A stretch of 55,273 nucleotides of DNA. Origin: Micromonospora sp. C95. GTDB lineage: Bacteria; Actinomycetota; Actinomycetes; Mycobacteriales; Micromonosporaceae. The translations under genes were made by a program, and so were the position numbers. The first letter of the stretch is position 1. Every line of letters starts with the position of its first letter. The notes beneath the pieces are model-generated. The model was given only the letters and a program-made list of their open reading frames with translations. It ran no database searches and was not told where the DNA came from. The DNA lies in contig NZ_JAGPXT010000033.1 in assembly GCF_018070465.1 (NCBI RefSeq), positions 1-55,273 on the forward strand, given 5' to 3'. Shown here piece by piece: positions 40,636 to 49,286 of this stretch.

Positions 40636-43102
40636 TCTCCAGCACCGCCGCGGTGATCCGGTGCAGCGCGAAGGTGTGCAGCATCTCGGTGCGTTCGTCC
40701 TCGGCACGCAGGTAGCCGGCACCGAGCGACACGGGGCGCACCAGCCGGGAGGCGGTTGCCCCGTGCGCGTCGACGTAGCCGACCCAGACCAGCGCCCTGT
40801 CGCGTACCGCCTGTTGCAGCACAGCCAGGGCCTCGTGGTGACCGTGCGCGGGGGTCGGCCCGTCCGGCGTCGTGCCCCGCACCACCGCGGGGGCCCGCCG
40901 GGCCGCCCGCGCCACCGCGTCACCTCGGCGCATCTGCTCCACCACGCCGAGCAGACGGGGCAGCGGCAGGCGCGGGGTGGCGAGAGGATCGAGTGCCCGG
41001 CTCGCCACCGACACCCGGGCCGGTGCCCGTCGGGTCTTCGGCCGGGTGAGCACCGTCGCCCCGGTGGCATCCTCGGCCACCGGGGCGTAGCCGGCCTCCC
41101 GGAGCACGCTCAGCAGCCGGCCGCCCTGGTACGGGGTCACCAGCACCGTCGGCGCGAGCCGGCGCAGTGCCAGTGCCTCCACCCGCCGGTCGGCGAGCAC
41201 CTCGGCCAGCAGCGCCTCGTCGTCGCTGCGCAGGTACGCCCCGGCGGAGCCGATGCGCAGCCCACCGTGCTTGCGGGCGGCGTCGTCGACCAGGTACGTC
41301 AGCCCCTGCGGTACCGGAGTCCGGGACCGGCGACGGAACAGGTCGTGCAGGTCGTCAGCGGAGTAGCCGGCGTCCAACGCACGTCGCACGCTGCTCGTGG
41401 TGATCCGGTGCACGCTCGCTCCACCGGCCGACTCCGGCTCGGCGACCACCTCCAGTTCGGCGGCGAGCGCCGGCTCGGGTGGCCCGGGCACCACCACGGT
41501 CAGGTCGGCCTGGACCAGGAAGTGGTCCACCGGGGCGGGTAGCAGCGTGTCCAGGGCCCGGACCGCACTGCCGCCGTCCTCGGCCTCGGCCAGCAGCCCC
41601 AGCGGGTCGTCAGTGGCGCCGTGCTCGCTCGCCGTCGCCTCGGCCAGCAGCAGCAGCCGTCCGTACGAGGTGAGCGCTCCCAACCCGGTCACGCCCAGCG
41701 TGGCGGCCTCGGCAAGCACCTCCCGATGCGTGTTCTCCCGGCCCCGGCTGCGTCGCGGCGCCTGCCAGTCCAGCAGCGCCAACACCTCCTCGACGCTTGG
41801 CGCGCTGGCCGGTTCCAGCTCCGCGAGCACGCCGAGCACCGCCCGCCGGGCGGCCGGCGCTCCGGCCCGTTCCGCCTCCGCCGACAGCACCGTGATCGGC
41901 CGGTCCCGGTCGTCACGCTGCCCGACCAGCCCGACCTGCCGGGTCATGGTCAACCAGGCCCGGGCCAACTGCTCCCAGCGTTGGGCCAACGAACCAGCCC
42001 GCCACATCTCGTACCCGGCGGTGGGCAGCACCTGCTGGTCGGCACCGTACCGACCGGCGGTGCCGGGCAACTCCATCTCTCCGGTGAGCCCAGCCGCGTA
42101 CGCCACCTCCAGCAACAGTGCGGCGGTCGACTCGTCCGACCCGGTGGCCCGCGCCAGCCGCCGCAGGTCACGCACGCCGAGGCCACCGGACCGCAGCACC
42201 GGGGCCGGTTCGGCGGCCAACTGCTCCAGTAGCGCCTCGGTGTGGCGTACCACCTCCATGGTCTGCCCGGCCCCGGCGGAGTCGGCCGCCTTCGGCTCGC
42301 GGGGTGTGGCAGCCACCTCGGGCGGGCTGCTGCGCAGCGGACCCAGCGGACCGGTCTCGCGGCGCAGCAGCAGCCCGATCTCCCGGGGCAGCTCGACCAT
42401 GCCGGTGGTGCCACCCTTGCCGCCGGAGACCCGCACCAGCAGCCGGTGGTCGACCAGCCAGCGCACCGGGGACCCGGTCGCTGCCCCGCCGTTGGTGTCG
42501 TCCGGCGGCAGGTCGTCGTCCGCCCCGACCGCCGGTGCCTGCAACGCGCCGGGCGGCACGCTGCCGACCGGTGGGCCGGCGGCCAGCCGGTCCAGGATCG
42601 CCCGGGCCGACGGCGGCGCGGCCAGCAGCGTCCGTCGCAGCTTCGCCGGGTCCGCGCAGAGCGCGGCCGTGCGTGGGTCCAGCTCCGTCGCCGGCCGGCC
42701 GAGCCCGGCGGGGTACGGAGAGATCTCGTCGATGCCCCCGACGAGGTGCAGGGCGCTGTCGGGGCCGTAGAGCAGGAACCGGGCACGTAGCCGGTCGACG
42801 GCGGCCCGGACGGCGGTGGGCGCGGGTGGGTTGGGGCCGATGGTGGCCAGGGCGAGAACCCCGTCGACCGAGGTGGTGCCGTCGGCCGGGTCACGGGTCA
42901 ACCGGGCCGCGTCCATGATCTGGAGGGTGAACTGGTCCAGCCCGTCGAGTGCGCGCGACACCGAGACGCGGGACTGTGCCCGGATGGCGAGGGCGGCCAT
43001 GTCGGCGGGGACCGGTACGACGAGGTCGGGCCGGAGCTGAAGGAGCGCGGCGAGGGACTCGTCGGGCAGCGACCGCAGGTGGTCGGCGAGTGAGGTGCTC
43101 AT
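40631..43102 (-). CDS. Helicase-associated domain protein (XPB partner)
   Basis: 823-aa protein conserved beside XPB in actinobacteria. N-terminal MSTSLADHLRSLPDESLAAL is typical. Several winged-helix-like segments follow and the C-terminal XPB/Ssl2-like region has APTVLVTPYQGGRLLSVLRE and ALVWVGYVDAHGATASRLV. It has no Walker motifs. It probably links XPB to other factors, but its biochemical role is unknown. GTG or ATG start at 43102. It converges with the small membrane gene. Confidence 0.82.
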   Translation of the reverse strand: MSTSLADHLRSLPDESLAALLQLRPDLVVPVPADMAALAIRAQSRVSVSRALDGLDQFTLQIMDAARLTRDPADGTTSVDGVLALATIGPNPPAPTAVRAAVDRLRARFLLYGPDSALHLVGGIDEISPYPAGLGRPATELDPRTAALCADPAKLRRTLLAAPPSARAILDRLAAGPPVGSVPPGALQAPAVGADDDLPPDDTNGGAATGSPVRWLVDHRLLVRVSGGKGGTTGMVELPREIGLLLRRETGPLGPLRSSPPEVAATPREPKAADSAGAGQTMEVVRHTEALLEQLAAEPAPVLRSGGLGVRDLRRLARATGSDESTAALLLEVAYAAGLTGEMELPGTAGRYGADQQVLPTAGYEMWRAGSLAQRWEQLARAWLTMTRQVGLVGQRDDRDRPITVLSAEAERAGAPAARRAVLGVLAELEPASAPSVEEVLALLDWQAPRRSRGRENTHREVLAEAATLGVTGLGALTSYGRLLLLAEATASEHGATDDPLGLLAEAEDGGSAVRALDTLLPAPVDHFLVQADLTVVVPGPPEPALAAELEVVAEPESAGGASVHRITTSSVRRALDAGYSADDLHDLFRRRSRTPVPQGLTYLVDDAARKHGGLRIGSAGAYLRSDDEALLAEVLADRRVEALALRRLAPTVLVTPYQGGRLLSVLREAGYAPVAEDATGATVLTRPKTRRAPARVSVASRALDPLATPRLPLPRLLGVVEQMRRGDAVARAARRAPAVVRGTTPDGPTPAHGHHEALAVLQQAVRDRALVWVGYVDAHGATASRLVRPVSLGAGYLRAEDERTEMLHTFALHRITAAVLEK

Positions 43103-43185
43103 CGTCGTTCCACGCTAGCCCGGCCGGGGCCACTCTCGCCTATCGGACGTCCCGGCCGGTCCGGCTGGCCGGGTAGCTTTCCAGG

Positions 43186-43809
43186 ATGCCCTCGTTGACC
43201 GTTGGATTCGATCTCGACATGACCCTCGTCGACTCGCGTCCCGGCATCGCCGCGACCTACCGCGCGCTGACCGAGCGGACGGGCGTGCCCGTCGACGCCG
43301 ACGCCGCCGTGTCCCGGCTCGGCCCACCGCTGCGTACCGAGATCGCCCGCTGGTTCCCGCCGGAGCAGGTCGAGGAGGCGGTCACCGCGTTCCGTGAGCT
43401 GTATCCGGCGTACGCGATCACGCCGACCGTGCCGCTGCCCGGCGCCGTGGCGGCGCTCGCCGCGGTCCGCGACCGGGGCGGCCGGGTGTTGGTGGTCACG
43501 TCCAAGATCGGTCGGCTGGCCCGGCTGCATCTGAACCACCTGGGACTGGCTGTCGACGAGGTGGCGGGTGACCTGTTCGCCGAGGAGAAGGCGACCGCGT
43601 TGCGGGCGCACCGGGCGACCCACTACGTCGGTGACCACGTGGCGGACATGGCGGCCGCCGGTGCGGCCGGGGTGCCCGGGATCGCGGTGGCCACGGGACC
43701 GTGCTCGGCCGACGAACTGCGCGCCGCCGGGGCGGCGGTGGTGCTGGCGGATCTCACCGGATTCCCGGCGGCGCTCGACGGGATGATCCGGCTAGCCTTG
43801 AGGCAGTAG
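43186..43809 (+). CDS. HAD-superfamily phosphatase
   Basis: 207-aa enzyme. Motif I is VGFDLDMTLVDSRPG, motif II is VLVVTSKIGR (Thr/Ser), the Lys of motif III lies in EEKATALR and motif IV in YVGDHVADMAAAG. A small helical cap follows motif I. Possibly a phosphoglycolate-type phosphatase. It lies directly upstream of the cold-shock gene (28-base gap). Confidence 0.86.
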   Translation: MPSLTVGFDLDMTLVDSRPGIAATYRALTERTGVPVDADAAVSRLGPPLRTEIARWFPPEQVEEAVTAFRELYPAYAITPTVPLPGAVAALAAVRDRGGRVLVVTSKIGRLARLHLNHLGLAVDEVAGDLFAEEKATALRAHRATHYVGDHVADMAAAGAAGVPGIAVATGPCSADELRAAGAAVVLADLTGFPAALDGMIRLALRQ

Positions 43810-43837
43810 ACGGTTCAAGCGAAGCAGAGGTTCTCAG

Positions 43838-44224
43838 GTGCCTACGGGTCGAGTGAAGTGGTACGACGCGGCCAAGGGATATGGCTTCGTCACCAGCGAC
43901 GAGGGTGGCGACGTGTTCCTGCCGAAGACCGCGCTACCGGCGGGTGTCACCGAACTCAAGGGCGGCCAGCGCATTGATTTCAGCGTGGTGGACAGCCGGC
44001 GGGGCACCCAGGCGATGGGGGTGAAGCTGCTGGACGCTCCGCCGTCCGTGGCGGAACTGCGTCGACGTCCGGCCGAGGAACTGCACGGCCTGGTCGAGGA
44101 CATGATCAAGGTGCTGGAGGCGAAGGTCCAGCCGGACCTGCGCCGGGGCCGCTTTCCGGACCGCAGGACCGCGCAGAAGATCGCTCAGCTGGTCCACGCG
44201 GTCGCCCGCGAACTGGAGGTCTGA
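43838..44224 (+). CDS. Cold-shock domain protein with C-terminal extension
   Basis: 128-aa protein. The cold-shock domain (1-66) has RNP1 KGYGFV (13-18) and RNP2 VFLPK (26-30), so it binds single-stranded RNA/DNA. An extra 60-residue helical tail (AELRRRPAEELHGLVEDMIK) follows, as in actinobacterial CspB-like proteins. GTG 43838 is the start. Its last 40 bases overlap the end of mqnD on the other strand. Confidence 0.93.
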   Translation: MPTGRVKWYDAAKGYGFVTSDEGGDVFLPKTALPAGVTELKGGQRIDFSVVDSRRGTQAMGVKLLDAPPSVAELRRRPAEELHGLVEDMIKVLEAKVQPDLRRGRFPDRRTAQKIAQLVHAVARELEV

Positions 44225-45033
44225 GGCACGAGCCCGGCGTCGGCGGCCCGGCCGAGCAGTGCCTCGACGGCAGCGAAACCCGCCTCACCCAGGTCGGCGG
44301 TGAACTCGTTGACGTAGAGGCCGATGTGCCGGTCCACCACGTCGGGCTCCATCTCCTGGGCGTGCGCCAGCACGTACCCTCGGCTGGCCGCCGGATCGGC
44401 CCAGGCCCGTTGCACGGAGTCCCGGATCCAGCCGGCGGCCTGCTGCGGGTCGACCACACCGCGGCGGGCCAGGATGGCGCCGAGCGGGATCGGTAGCCCG
44501 GTGTCCGACTCCCACCACTCGCCCAGGTCGACCAGGGCGGTGAGACCGTGCCGGGGATAGGTGAACCGGGCCTCGTGGATCACCAGTCCGGCGTCGTACC
44601 GCCCAGCGGCCACCCCCGGCATGATCTCGTGGAACGGCACCACCTCGATGCGCTGCGGCGTCCGCCCGGCCGCCCAGAGCCGGAACAGCAGGTACGCCGT
44701 GGTCCGGTCACCCGGCACCGCCACCGTGGCGCCGGTGAGATCGTCGCGATCCGGCCCGCCGCCACGGTCGGCCCGGGTGAGCACCAACGGGCCACAGCCT
44801 CGACCCAGCGCGCCCCCACAGGGCAGCAGGTGGTAGTCGTCCAGCAGCCACGGCAGCGCCGCGTAACTCACCTTCACCAGGTCGAACGCGCCGCGCTCGG
44901 CGGCCGTGTTGGTGACGTCGACGTCGGCGTACGTCACCTCCACCGGCGGCGCACCGGGCACCTGTCCGTGCACCAGGGCGTGGAAGACGAACGTGTCGTT
45001 GGGGCAGGGCGAGATCGCCAGCGAGAGCGCCAC
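44185..45033 (-). CDS. mqnD: 1,4-dihydroxy-6-naphthoate synthase
   Basis: 282-aa periplasmic-binding-protein-like enzyme of the futalosine menaquinone route; it converts cyclic dehypoxanthinylfutalosine to dihydroxynaphthoate. It starts LAISPCPNDTFVFHALVHG and has FDLVKVSYAALP, ATVAVPGDRTTAYLL and IHEARFTYP, all characteristic. GTG 45033 is read with GGTGGGGGT upstream. The gene is tail-to-tail with the cold-shock gene (40-base overlap). MqnB is encoded 1.9 kb away, so two steps of the pathway are here. Confidence 0.92.
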   Translation of the reverse strand: MALSLAISPCPNDTFVFHALVHGQVPGAPPVEVTYADVDVTNTAAERGAFDLVKVSYAALPWLLDDYHLLPCGGALGRGCGPLVLTRADRGGGPDRDDLTGATVAVPGDRTTAYLLFRLWAAGRTPQRIEVVPFHEIMPGVAAGRYDAGLVIHEARFTYPRHGLTALVDLGEWWESDTGLPIPLGAILARRGVVDPQQAAGWIRDSVQRAWADPAASRGYVLAHAQEMEPDVVDRHIGLYVNEFTADLGEAGFAAVEALLGRAADAGLVPQTSSSRATAWTS

Positions 45034-45326
45034 ACCCCCACCGTAGCCCCGTCGACTCACCCCACCCCCGCCCGGCCACACTCGCCCATGCCTGCCCTTC
45101 CACCTGCACCCGTGCCCGTGCCCGTGCCCGGCCTGCCTCACACCAGGGTCTTGCGCTCCTGACCGGTTCGGTAGCTCCCCGCGCTGCTGACCGATCCCGT
45201 CCCGGCTTGCGCGGTGCTCCGCCCCGGTTCTACCGCTGCTGTGCTGCCAGCGCGTGTCCCGGCGCTGTTCGCTGCTGCTCGGCCCGTACCGGCGGGACGT
45301 GCCGCGCCAACGCGACGTGCGACATC

Positions 45327-45362
45327 AGCGACGCGAGCGCCTAGAGCGACGCGAGCGCCTAG
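45327..45362. repeat. Perfect 18-bp tandem pair
   Basis: The 18-mer AGCGACGCGAGCGCCTAG occurs at 45327-45344 and again at 45345-45362 without a gap. No coding context is seen. Confidence 0.9.
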
Positions 45363-45525
45363 GCGGATGTCCGCGACCTTCCGTCCGCAGGAGGCGTCCG
45401 ACCGCAGGTGCGGGTGTGGTGAGCGCGTCCTGTCGAGCTGAAGGCGTAAACGGATCGCCACCGGGTGCGTGAAACAGCCGCCGGCGGGCACCGGCTGCCG
45501 CCAGCGGTCAGCGGCAAGGGTCCGC

Positions 45526-45791
45526 CGTCTACCGCCTGCCGTCTACCGCCTGCTGGGCGTGGTCCGCCGTCTGCCGTCTGCCGCCTGCTGGGCGTGGTCC
45601 GCCGTCTGCCGTCTGCCGCCTGCTGGGCGTGGTCGGCCGTCACCCGTCACCCGTCACCCGTCACCCGTCACCCGTCACCCGTCACCCGTCACCCGTCGGC
45701 CGTCATCCGTCGGCCGTCATCCGTCGGCCCTCATCCGTCGGCCCTCATCCGTCGGCCCTCACCCGTCCGCCCTCACCCGTCCGCCGTCGGA
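45526..45791. repeat. Heptamer minisatellite, 38 units in one register
   Basis: 266 bp divide exactly into 38 heptamers. Units 45526-45637 include a 35-bp higher-order repeat of five heptamers (first CGTCTGC, fourth TGGGCGT), nearly repeated three times. Units 45638-45693 are eight perfect CGTCACC copies. Units 45694-45777 are six 14-bp dimers of CGTCGGC- or CGTCCGC-type plus CGTCATC/CCTCATC/CCTCACC. Units at 45778-45791 decay. Seven is not a multiple of three, so it is not a coding repeat. Confidence 0.95.
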
Positions 45792-45962
45792 CGGGCCTGG
45801 TTCGCCGGGCGCCTCTCATCGAGCGCGGTCAGTCGTCCGCAGTCGTTGGGTGCCGTCAGGTGGGCGATAGCGCGGACGGTTCAGCTCGACAGCGCGCCAA
45901 CACCCATGTGCCGCCGCCCGGAGGGCCGGACTTACATTGGCTACGATGCACTCGTCGAGACC

Positions 45963-45983
45963 TTATCCACAGGATTATCCACA
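45963..45983 (+). promoter_or_regulatory. Two perfect DnaA boxes
   Basis: TTATCCACA occurs at 45963-45971 and 45975-45983, in the same orientation, 12 bases apart start to start. This is the exact TTATNCACA consensus. They lie 52 bases before the XRE-GNAT gene and 170 bases after the heptamer array. They may regulate that gene or titrate DnaA. Confidence 0.85.
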
Positions 45984-46034
45984 GCTTCGCCGCCGGGATT
46001 GAGTGATCTTTCAGGGCGCTGGGAGCATTGGTGG

Positions 46035-46859
46035 ATGGGGGAAGACAAGAATCCGGTGCTCGATCTGGGGTCGATGCTGCGGGCGTTGCGTCGGCAGGCC
46101 GACCTGAGTCAACGGGAGCTGGCAGAGCGGTCCGGGGTGCCACAGTCGACCGTGGCGCGGATCGAGTCGGGCCGGTCCGCGGGTTCCCAGTTCGGGACGG
46201 TGCAGCGGTTGGTGCGGGCGGCGGGCGGGGCGCTGCGGATCGCTGGGCCCGACGACCGGGCCTTGACCGCAGATGAGGTCGGCGAGGACGTCCGTCGGGA
46301 CGAGGCGGGCCGCCGCTATCCGGCGCACCTGGACGTGCGGAAGGTCCGGACGCTGAAGGACTGGCCGGGTGCCTGGTGGGCACATTGGTATTCGCTACCG
46401 CCTGACCGCTGGCCGCTGCGGGTTCCCGAGGTGACCTACGACCTCGACCGGGACCGCCGGGACGAGCGGCGACTGCGGGAGCGGCTCCGCGATGCGGTCC
46501 GGATCCGTCGTCTCAGCGACGGTGTGCCGGAAGGATGCTGGCGGTTCGTGGCGGAACTGCCCGGCGGCGACGTCGTCGGCGAGCTGCGCGCCCACGAACG
46601 CAACCTCGACCTGCTGCTCGGGGAAGACCTGGGCGATCGTCGCGAGGTGGTGCTCGACGGTGTGCTGGTGGCGCCGCGGCTCCGCCTGCTCGGCATCGGG
46701 CGGCGGCTGGTGGCTCGCCTCATGGAGGAAACCCGGCAGACCGGCCCGCACGCGATCTGCGCCACAGCCGAGTTCGGTGGCATCCAGTTCCTGCTGGCGT
46801 GCGGTTACCGGATCGAGTGGAGCCGGCCGCAGAGCCTGCGGCTCGACCTGCCGAGGTGA
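46035..46859 (+). CDS. XRE helix-turn-helix protein with GNAT-like C-terminus
   Basis: 274-aa protein. An XRE-type HTH (about 10-65) reads LRALRRQADLSQRELAERSG and VPQSTVARIESGRS. The C-terminal region resembles a degenerate acetyltransferase: GVLVAPRLRLLGIGRRLVAR has the GNAT motif A pattern (R-x-x-G-x-G/A) and FLLACGYRIEW follows. Such fusions couple DNA binding with acyl-CoA sensing. ATG 46035 is chosen; GGGAG lies about 11 bases upstream. DnaA boxes sit just before its start. Convergent with mqnB. Confidence 0.8.
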   Translation: MGEDKNPVLDLGSMLRALRRQADLSQRELAERSGVPQSTVARIESGRSAGSQFGTVQRLVRAAGGALRIAGPDDRALTADEVGEDVRRDEAGRRYPAHLDVRKVRTLKDWPGAWWAHWYSLPPDRWPLRVPEVTYDLDRDRRDERRLRERLRDAVRIRRLSDGVPEGCWRFVAELPGGDVVGELRAHERNLDLLLGEDLGDRREVVLDGVLVAPRLRLLGIGRRLVARLMEETRQTGPHAICATAEFGGIQFLLACGYRIEWSRPQSLRLDLPR

Positions 46860-46902
46860 GCCGGACTGCACGTCGAAAGGAACAGCGGGCACGAGGCGGG
46901 CG

Positions 46903-47553
46903 TCAGCGCAGGGCGGAGGCGGCGGCGGTGAGGGCGGTGAGGGCGTCGCGCATCCGCCACGCATCGCGGTCGCGGGGGCCGATCGGATTCGAGATGGTAC
47001 GCAGCTCGACGAACGGTACGCCAGCCTGGCTGGCGGCGACCGCCACACCGTACCCCTCCATGGCCTCGGCCACCGCCTCCGGATGGCGCCGGACCAACTC
47101 GTCGGTGCTGGCGGCGGTGCCGGTCACGGTGCTGACGGTCAGCACCGGTCCCACGGTTGCGGCCGGCAGCGCCGTGCGCAAGGCCGTGAGCAGCGCCGGA
47201 TCGGCGTCGAGGACCGTTCCACCGCCGAGCAGCTCGGCCGGCATGCCGAGTTCGTCGATCGGAACGAAGCCGTCGGGTGACTCCGCGCCCAGGTCGGCGG
47301 CGACGGCCCGGCTGCCGAGCACGGTGCCACCGACCTCGACGCGGCCGGCGAATCCGCCGGCCACCCCCGCACTGACCACTGCTCGGTACGGCCGGCCGGC
47401 CAGCTCGGCGAGCGCCAGCATCCGGGCCGTTGCCGCACCGGCGACCGCCGGGCCCACTCCGACCGGCAGCACCGCCACGGTCGGGTCGGCGAGACCGGCC
47501 TGGATCGCCTCCGCCTCGGCGGGTACCGCCGTCACCACGAGCAGACCGCTCAC
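46903..47553 (-). CDS. mqnB: Futalosine hydrolase
   Basis: 216-aa nucleosidase-fold enzyme of the futalosine menaquinone route; it removes hypoxanthine from futalosine to give dehypoxanthinylfutalosine. Motifs: LLVVTAVPAEAEAI, VVSAGVAGGFAG, and EAMEGYGVAVAASQAGVPF with the conserved Glu and the later SNPIGPRDRDAWR. GTG 47553 overlaps the MFS stop (47550). The gene lies 43 bases from the convergent XRE stop. Co-transcribed with the MFS gene upstream. Confidence 0.92.
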   Translation of the reverse strand: MSGLLVVTAVPAEAEAIQAGLADPTVAVLPVGVGPAVAGAATARMLALAELAGRPYRAVVSAGVAGGFAGRVEVGGTVLGSRAVAADLGAESPDGFVPIDELGMPAELLGGGTVLDADPALLTALRTALPAATVGPVLTVSTVTGTAASTDELVRRHPEAVAEAMEGYGVAVAASQAGVPFVELRTISNPIGPRDRDAWRMRDALTALTAAASALR

Positions 47554-49190
47554 GTGAGCGAACCCGGTGAGCTGCGCCGCGTCTCGTCGTCGCCACCACC
47601 GGAACCGGTGACGGTCGAGGAGGGCCGGTAGATATGGAAGCCGGGGGGTGCCAGTCCCGGCTCCTCCGGACCACGCCCGCCCTGGAAGGGGGCCGGGGAT
47701 GTGGGAGTGGACTCAGAGCCGCGTTCCGTCTCGGTGCCGTCCGCCTCAGCGGTGTCCGTCTCGGCTGGCTTCTCGGTGGCCAACTCGTCGTCGGTGAGCG
47801 GCCGTCCGTGCAGCCTCTCGGCCCGCAACCGCCGGGCCATCACCAGGCCCCGGGCAGCGGCGAGCGCGCCGACGGCAGCGGCGACGGCGATGCCGATCCG
47901 GCCGTCGAAGGGTACGAGCCCAAGACCGCCACCGGCGACGAAGGCGAGCATCAGCACCGTCTCGGAATGGGCGAAGGAACTGGCTCGCAAGCGTTCCGGG
48001 ATGCGTTCCTGGATCGAGGCGTCCACGGCCAGCTTGGCGATGCCGCTCATCATGGCCGTGACCACACAGAGCAGGGCGACCATCGGCAGCGAGAAATTCA
48101 GCACGGTGAGCACAGCCACCCCGGCGACGATCACCATGCCGCTGGATTGGAGGGCGGCCGGACGGTGGATGCGCAATCGGGTACCGATCGCGGTGGCCAG
48201 GAAGGTGCCGACGGCCAGCGCGCCGCCGACCAGGCCGAGTGACCCCTCGTCGCCGAGGTCGCGCCCGAACACCACGGTGGTCAGATCGCCCGCCTTGATG
48301 GTGAAGGCCAGGAAGAGCAGCAGGAAACCGTAGACCGCGCGCAGGGTGGCCGCGCCGACCAGCGTCGAGATCACCAACCGCCCGGCCGGTCTGCCCCGGC
48401 CCAGTGGTCGCTCGTCCGTGCCCCGCCGTAGCGCCCGCAGCGGTCGTGGTACCCGCTCCGGTGGTTCGGAGTCGGCCTTCGGTGGCAGTCGGAGGGCGAT
48501 CACCATGCCGACCAGGAAGATCACCGAAGCGACCCGTAACGGCCACTGCGGTCCGAACCAGAACGCGGCGAGGCCGATCGGGGCCACCAGCGCTCCCGCG
48601 ACCGTGCCGTAGACACTGGCGCGCGCACCCACCTGGGACAGGCCGAGCCCTTCCGGCAGCAACCGGGGTACGGCGGCGGAACGGGCCACCCCGTACGCCC
48701 GGGAGAGCGCCAACACGCCGAAGGCCGCCGGATAGAGCCCGAAGCCGTGGATGTAGTCGGAGATCAGCCAGGCCAGGAACGCCCGACCCAGCATCGTGGT
48801 GGCCAGGGCGTACCGCCGGCCGTGCCGGAAGTGATCGAGCAGCGGCCCGACCACGGGAGCGAGCATGGCGAAGGGCACCATGGTCACCAGCAGGTAGAGC
48901 GCGACCTTGCTCCGCGCCTCGCCGAGCGGCACGTTGAAGAAGATCGTCCCGGCCAGCCCGATGGCGATCAGCGTGTCACCGGCACAGGAGATCGCGTGCA
49001 GGTCGAACAGGCGGACCATGCCGGTCTCCCCGCCGGCACCCCGGGCGCGGGCCCGGGCAGCACTGCGGGTCACCCAGCGACCGCTGGTCAGCGAACCGCG
49101 CAGCATCAGCCGGGTGGCGCGGATGCCGGTGCCGACGGTCCGCCCGAGGAGGGACCGCTCAGAGCGGGAGAACAGCGGCATGGCACCCAT
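47550..49190 (-). CDS. MFS transporter
   Basis: 546-aa carrier with about 12 hydrophobic segments. The loop LLDHFRHGRRYALATTMLGR fits the MFS motif A. A long polar cytoplasmic tail (about 100 residues, Glu/Thr/Gly-rich) follows helix 12. Substrate unknown. It overlaps mqnB by four bases, suggesting a shared transcript, and this MFS also appears near XPB/DUF3027 in other actinobacteria. ATG 49190 is read; ATG 49181 is possible. Confidence 0.84.
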   Translation of the reverse strand: MGAMPLFSRSERSLLGRTVGTGIRATRLMLRGSLTSGRWVTRSAARARARGAGGETGMVRLFDLHAISCAGDTLIAIGLAGTIFFNVPLGEARSKVALYLLVTMVPFAMLAPVVGPLLDHFRHGRRYALATTMLGRAFLAWLISDYIHGFGLYPAAFGVLALSRAYGVARSAAVPRLLPEGLGLSQVGARASVYGTVAGALVAPIGLAAFWFGPQWPLRVASVIFLVGMVIALRLPPKADSEPPERVPRPLRALRRGTDERPLGRGRPAGRLVISTLVGAATLRAVYGFLLLFLAFTIKAGDLTTVVFGRDLGDEGSLGLVGGALAVGTFLATAIGTRLRIHRPAALQSSGMVIVAGVAVLTVLNFSLPMVALLCVVTAMMSGIAKLAVDASIQERIPERLRASSFAHSETVLMLAFVAGGGLGLVPFDGRIGIAVAAAVGALAAARGLVMARRLRAERLHGRPLTDDELATEKPAETDTAEADGTETERGSESTPTSPAPFQGGRGPEEPGLAPPGFHIYRPSSTVTGSGGGDDETRRSSPGSLT

Positions 49191-49286
49191 CCTGACCCAT
49201 CAGCCCGGGCGATGCTGTGCCACCGGCGGAGAACACCTCTGGGGAGTGCCTCACAGTCGACCCACCCGATGGGGAACAATGGTCGG

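Larger units (their letters stand above)
45034..46034. other. 1-kb gene-free region with nested repeats and DnaA boxes
   Basis: No convincing gene lies between mqnD and the XRE gene. It holds CCCGTG hexamer repeats (45109-45131), an 18-bp tandem pair (45327-45362), the heptamer array (45526-45791) and two DnaA boxes (45963-45983). Open frames through the array are artefacts of a 7-bp unit free of stops. Confidence 0.85.

Noticed and set aside
45526..45791. CRISPR array
   Set aside because: Units are adjacent heptamers with no unique spacers, and no cas gene is in the window.
45963..45983. Chromosomal origin
   Set aside because: Only two DnaA boxes, no AT-rich unwinding region, and none of dnaA, dnaN, recF or gyrB are near.
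45465..46034. Repeat-coded N-terminal extension of the XRE-GNAT gene
   Set aside because: The array has a 7-bp unit without stops, so all frames stay open. Composition is unlike the real domain and a better ATG exists at 46035.
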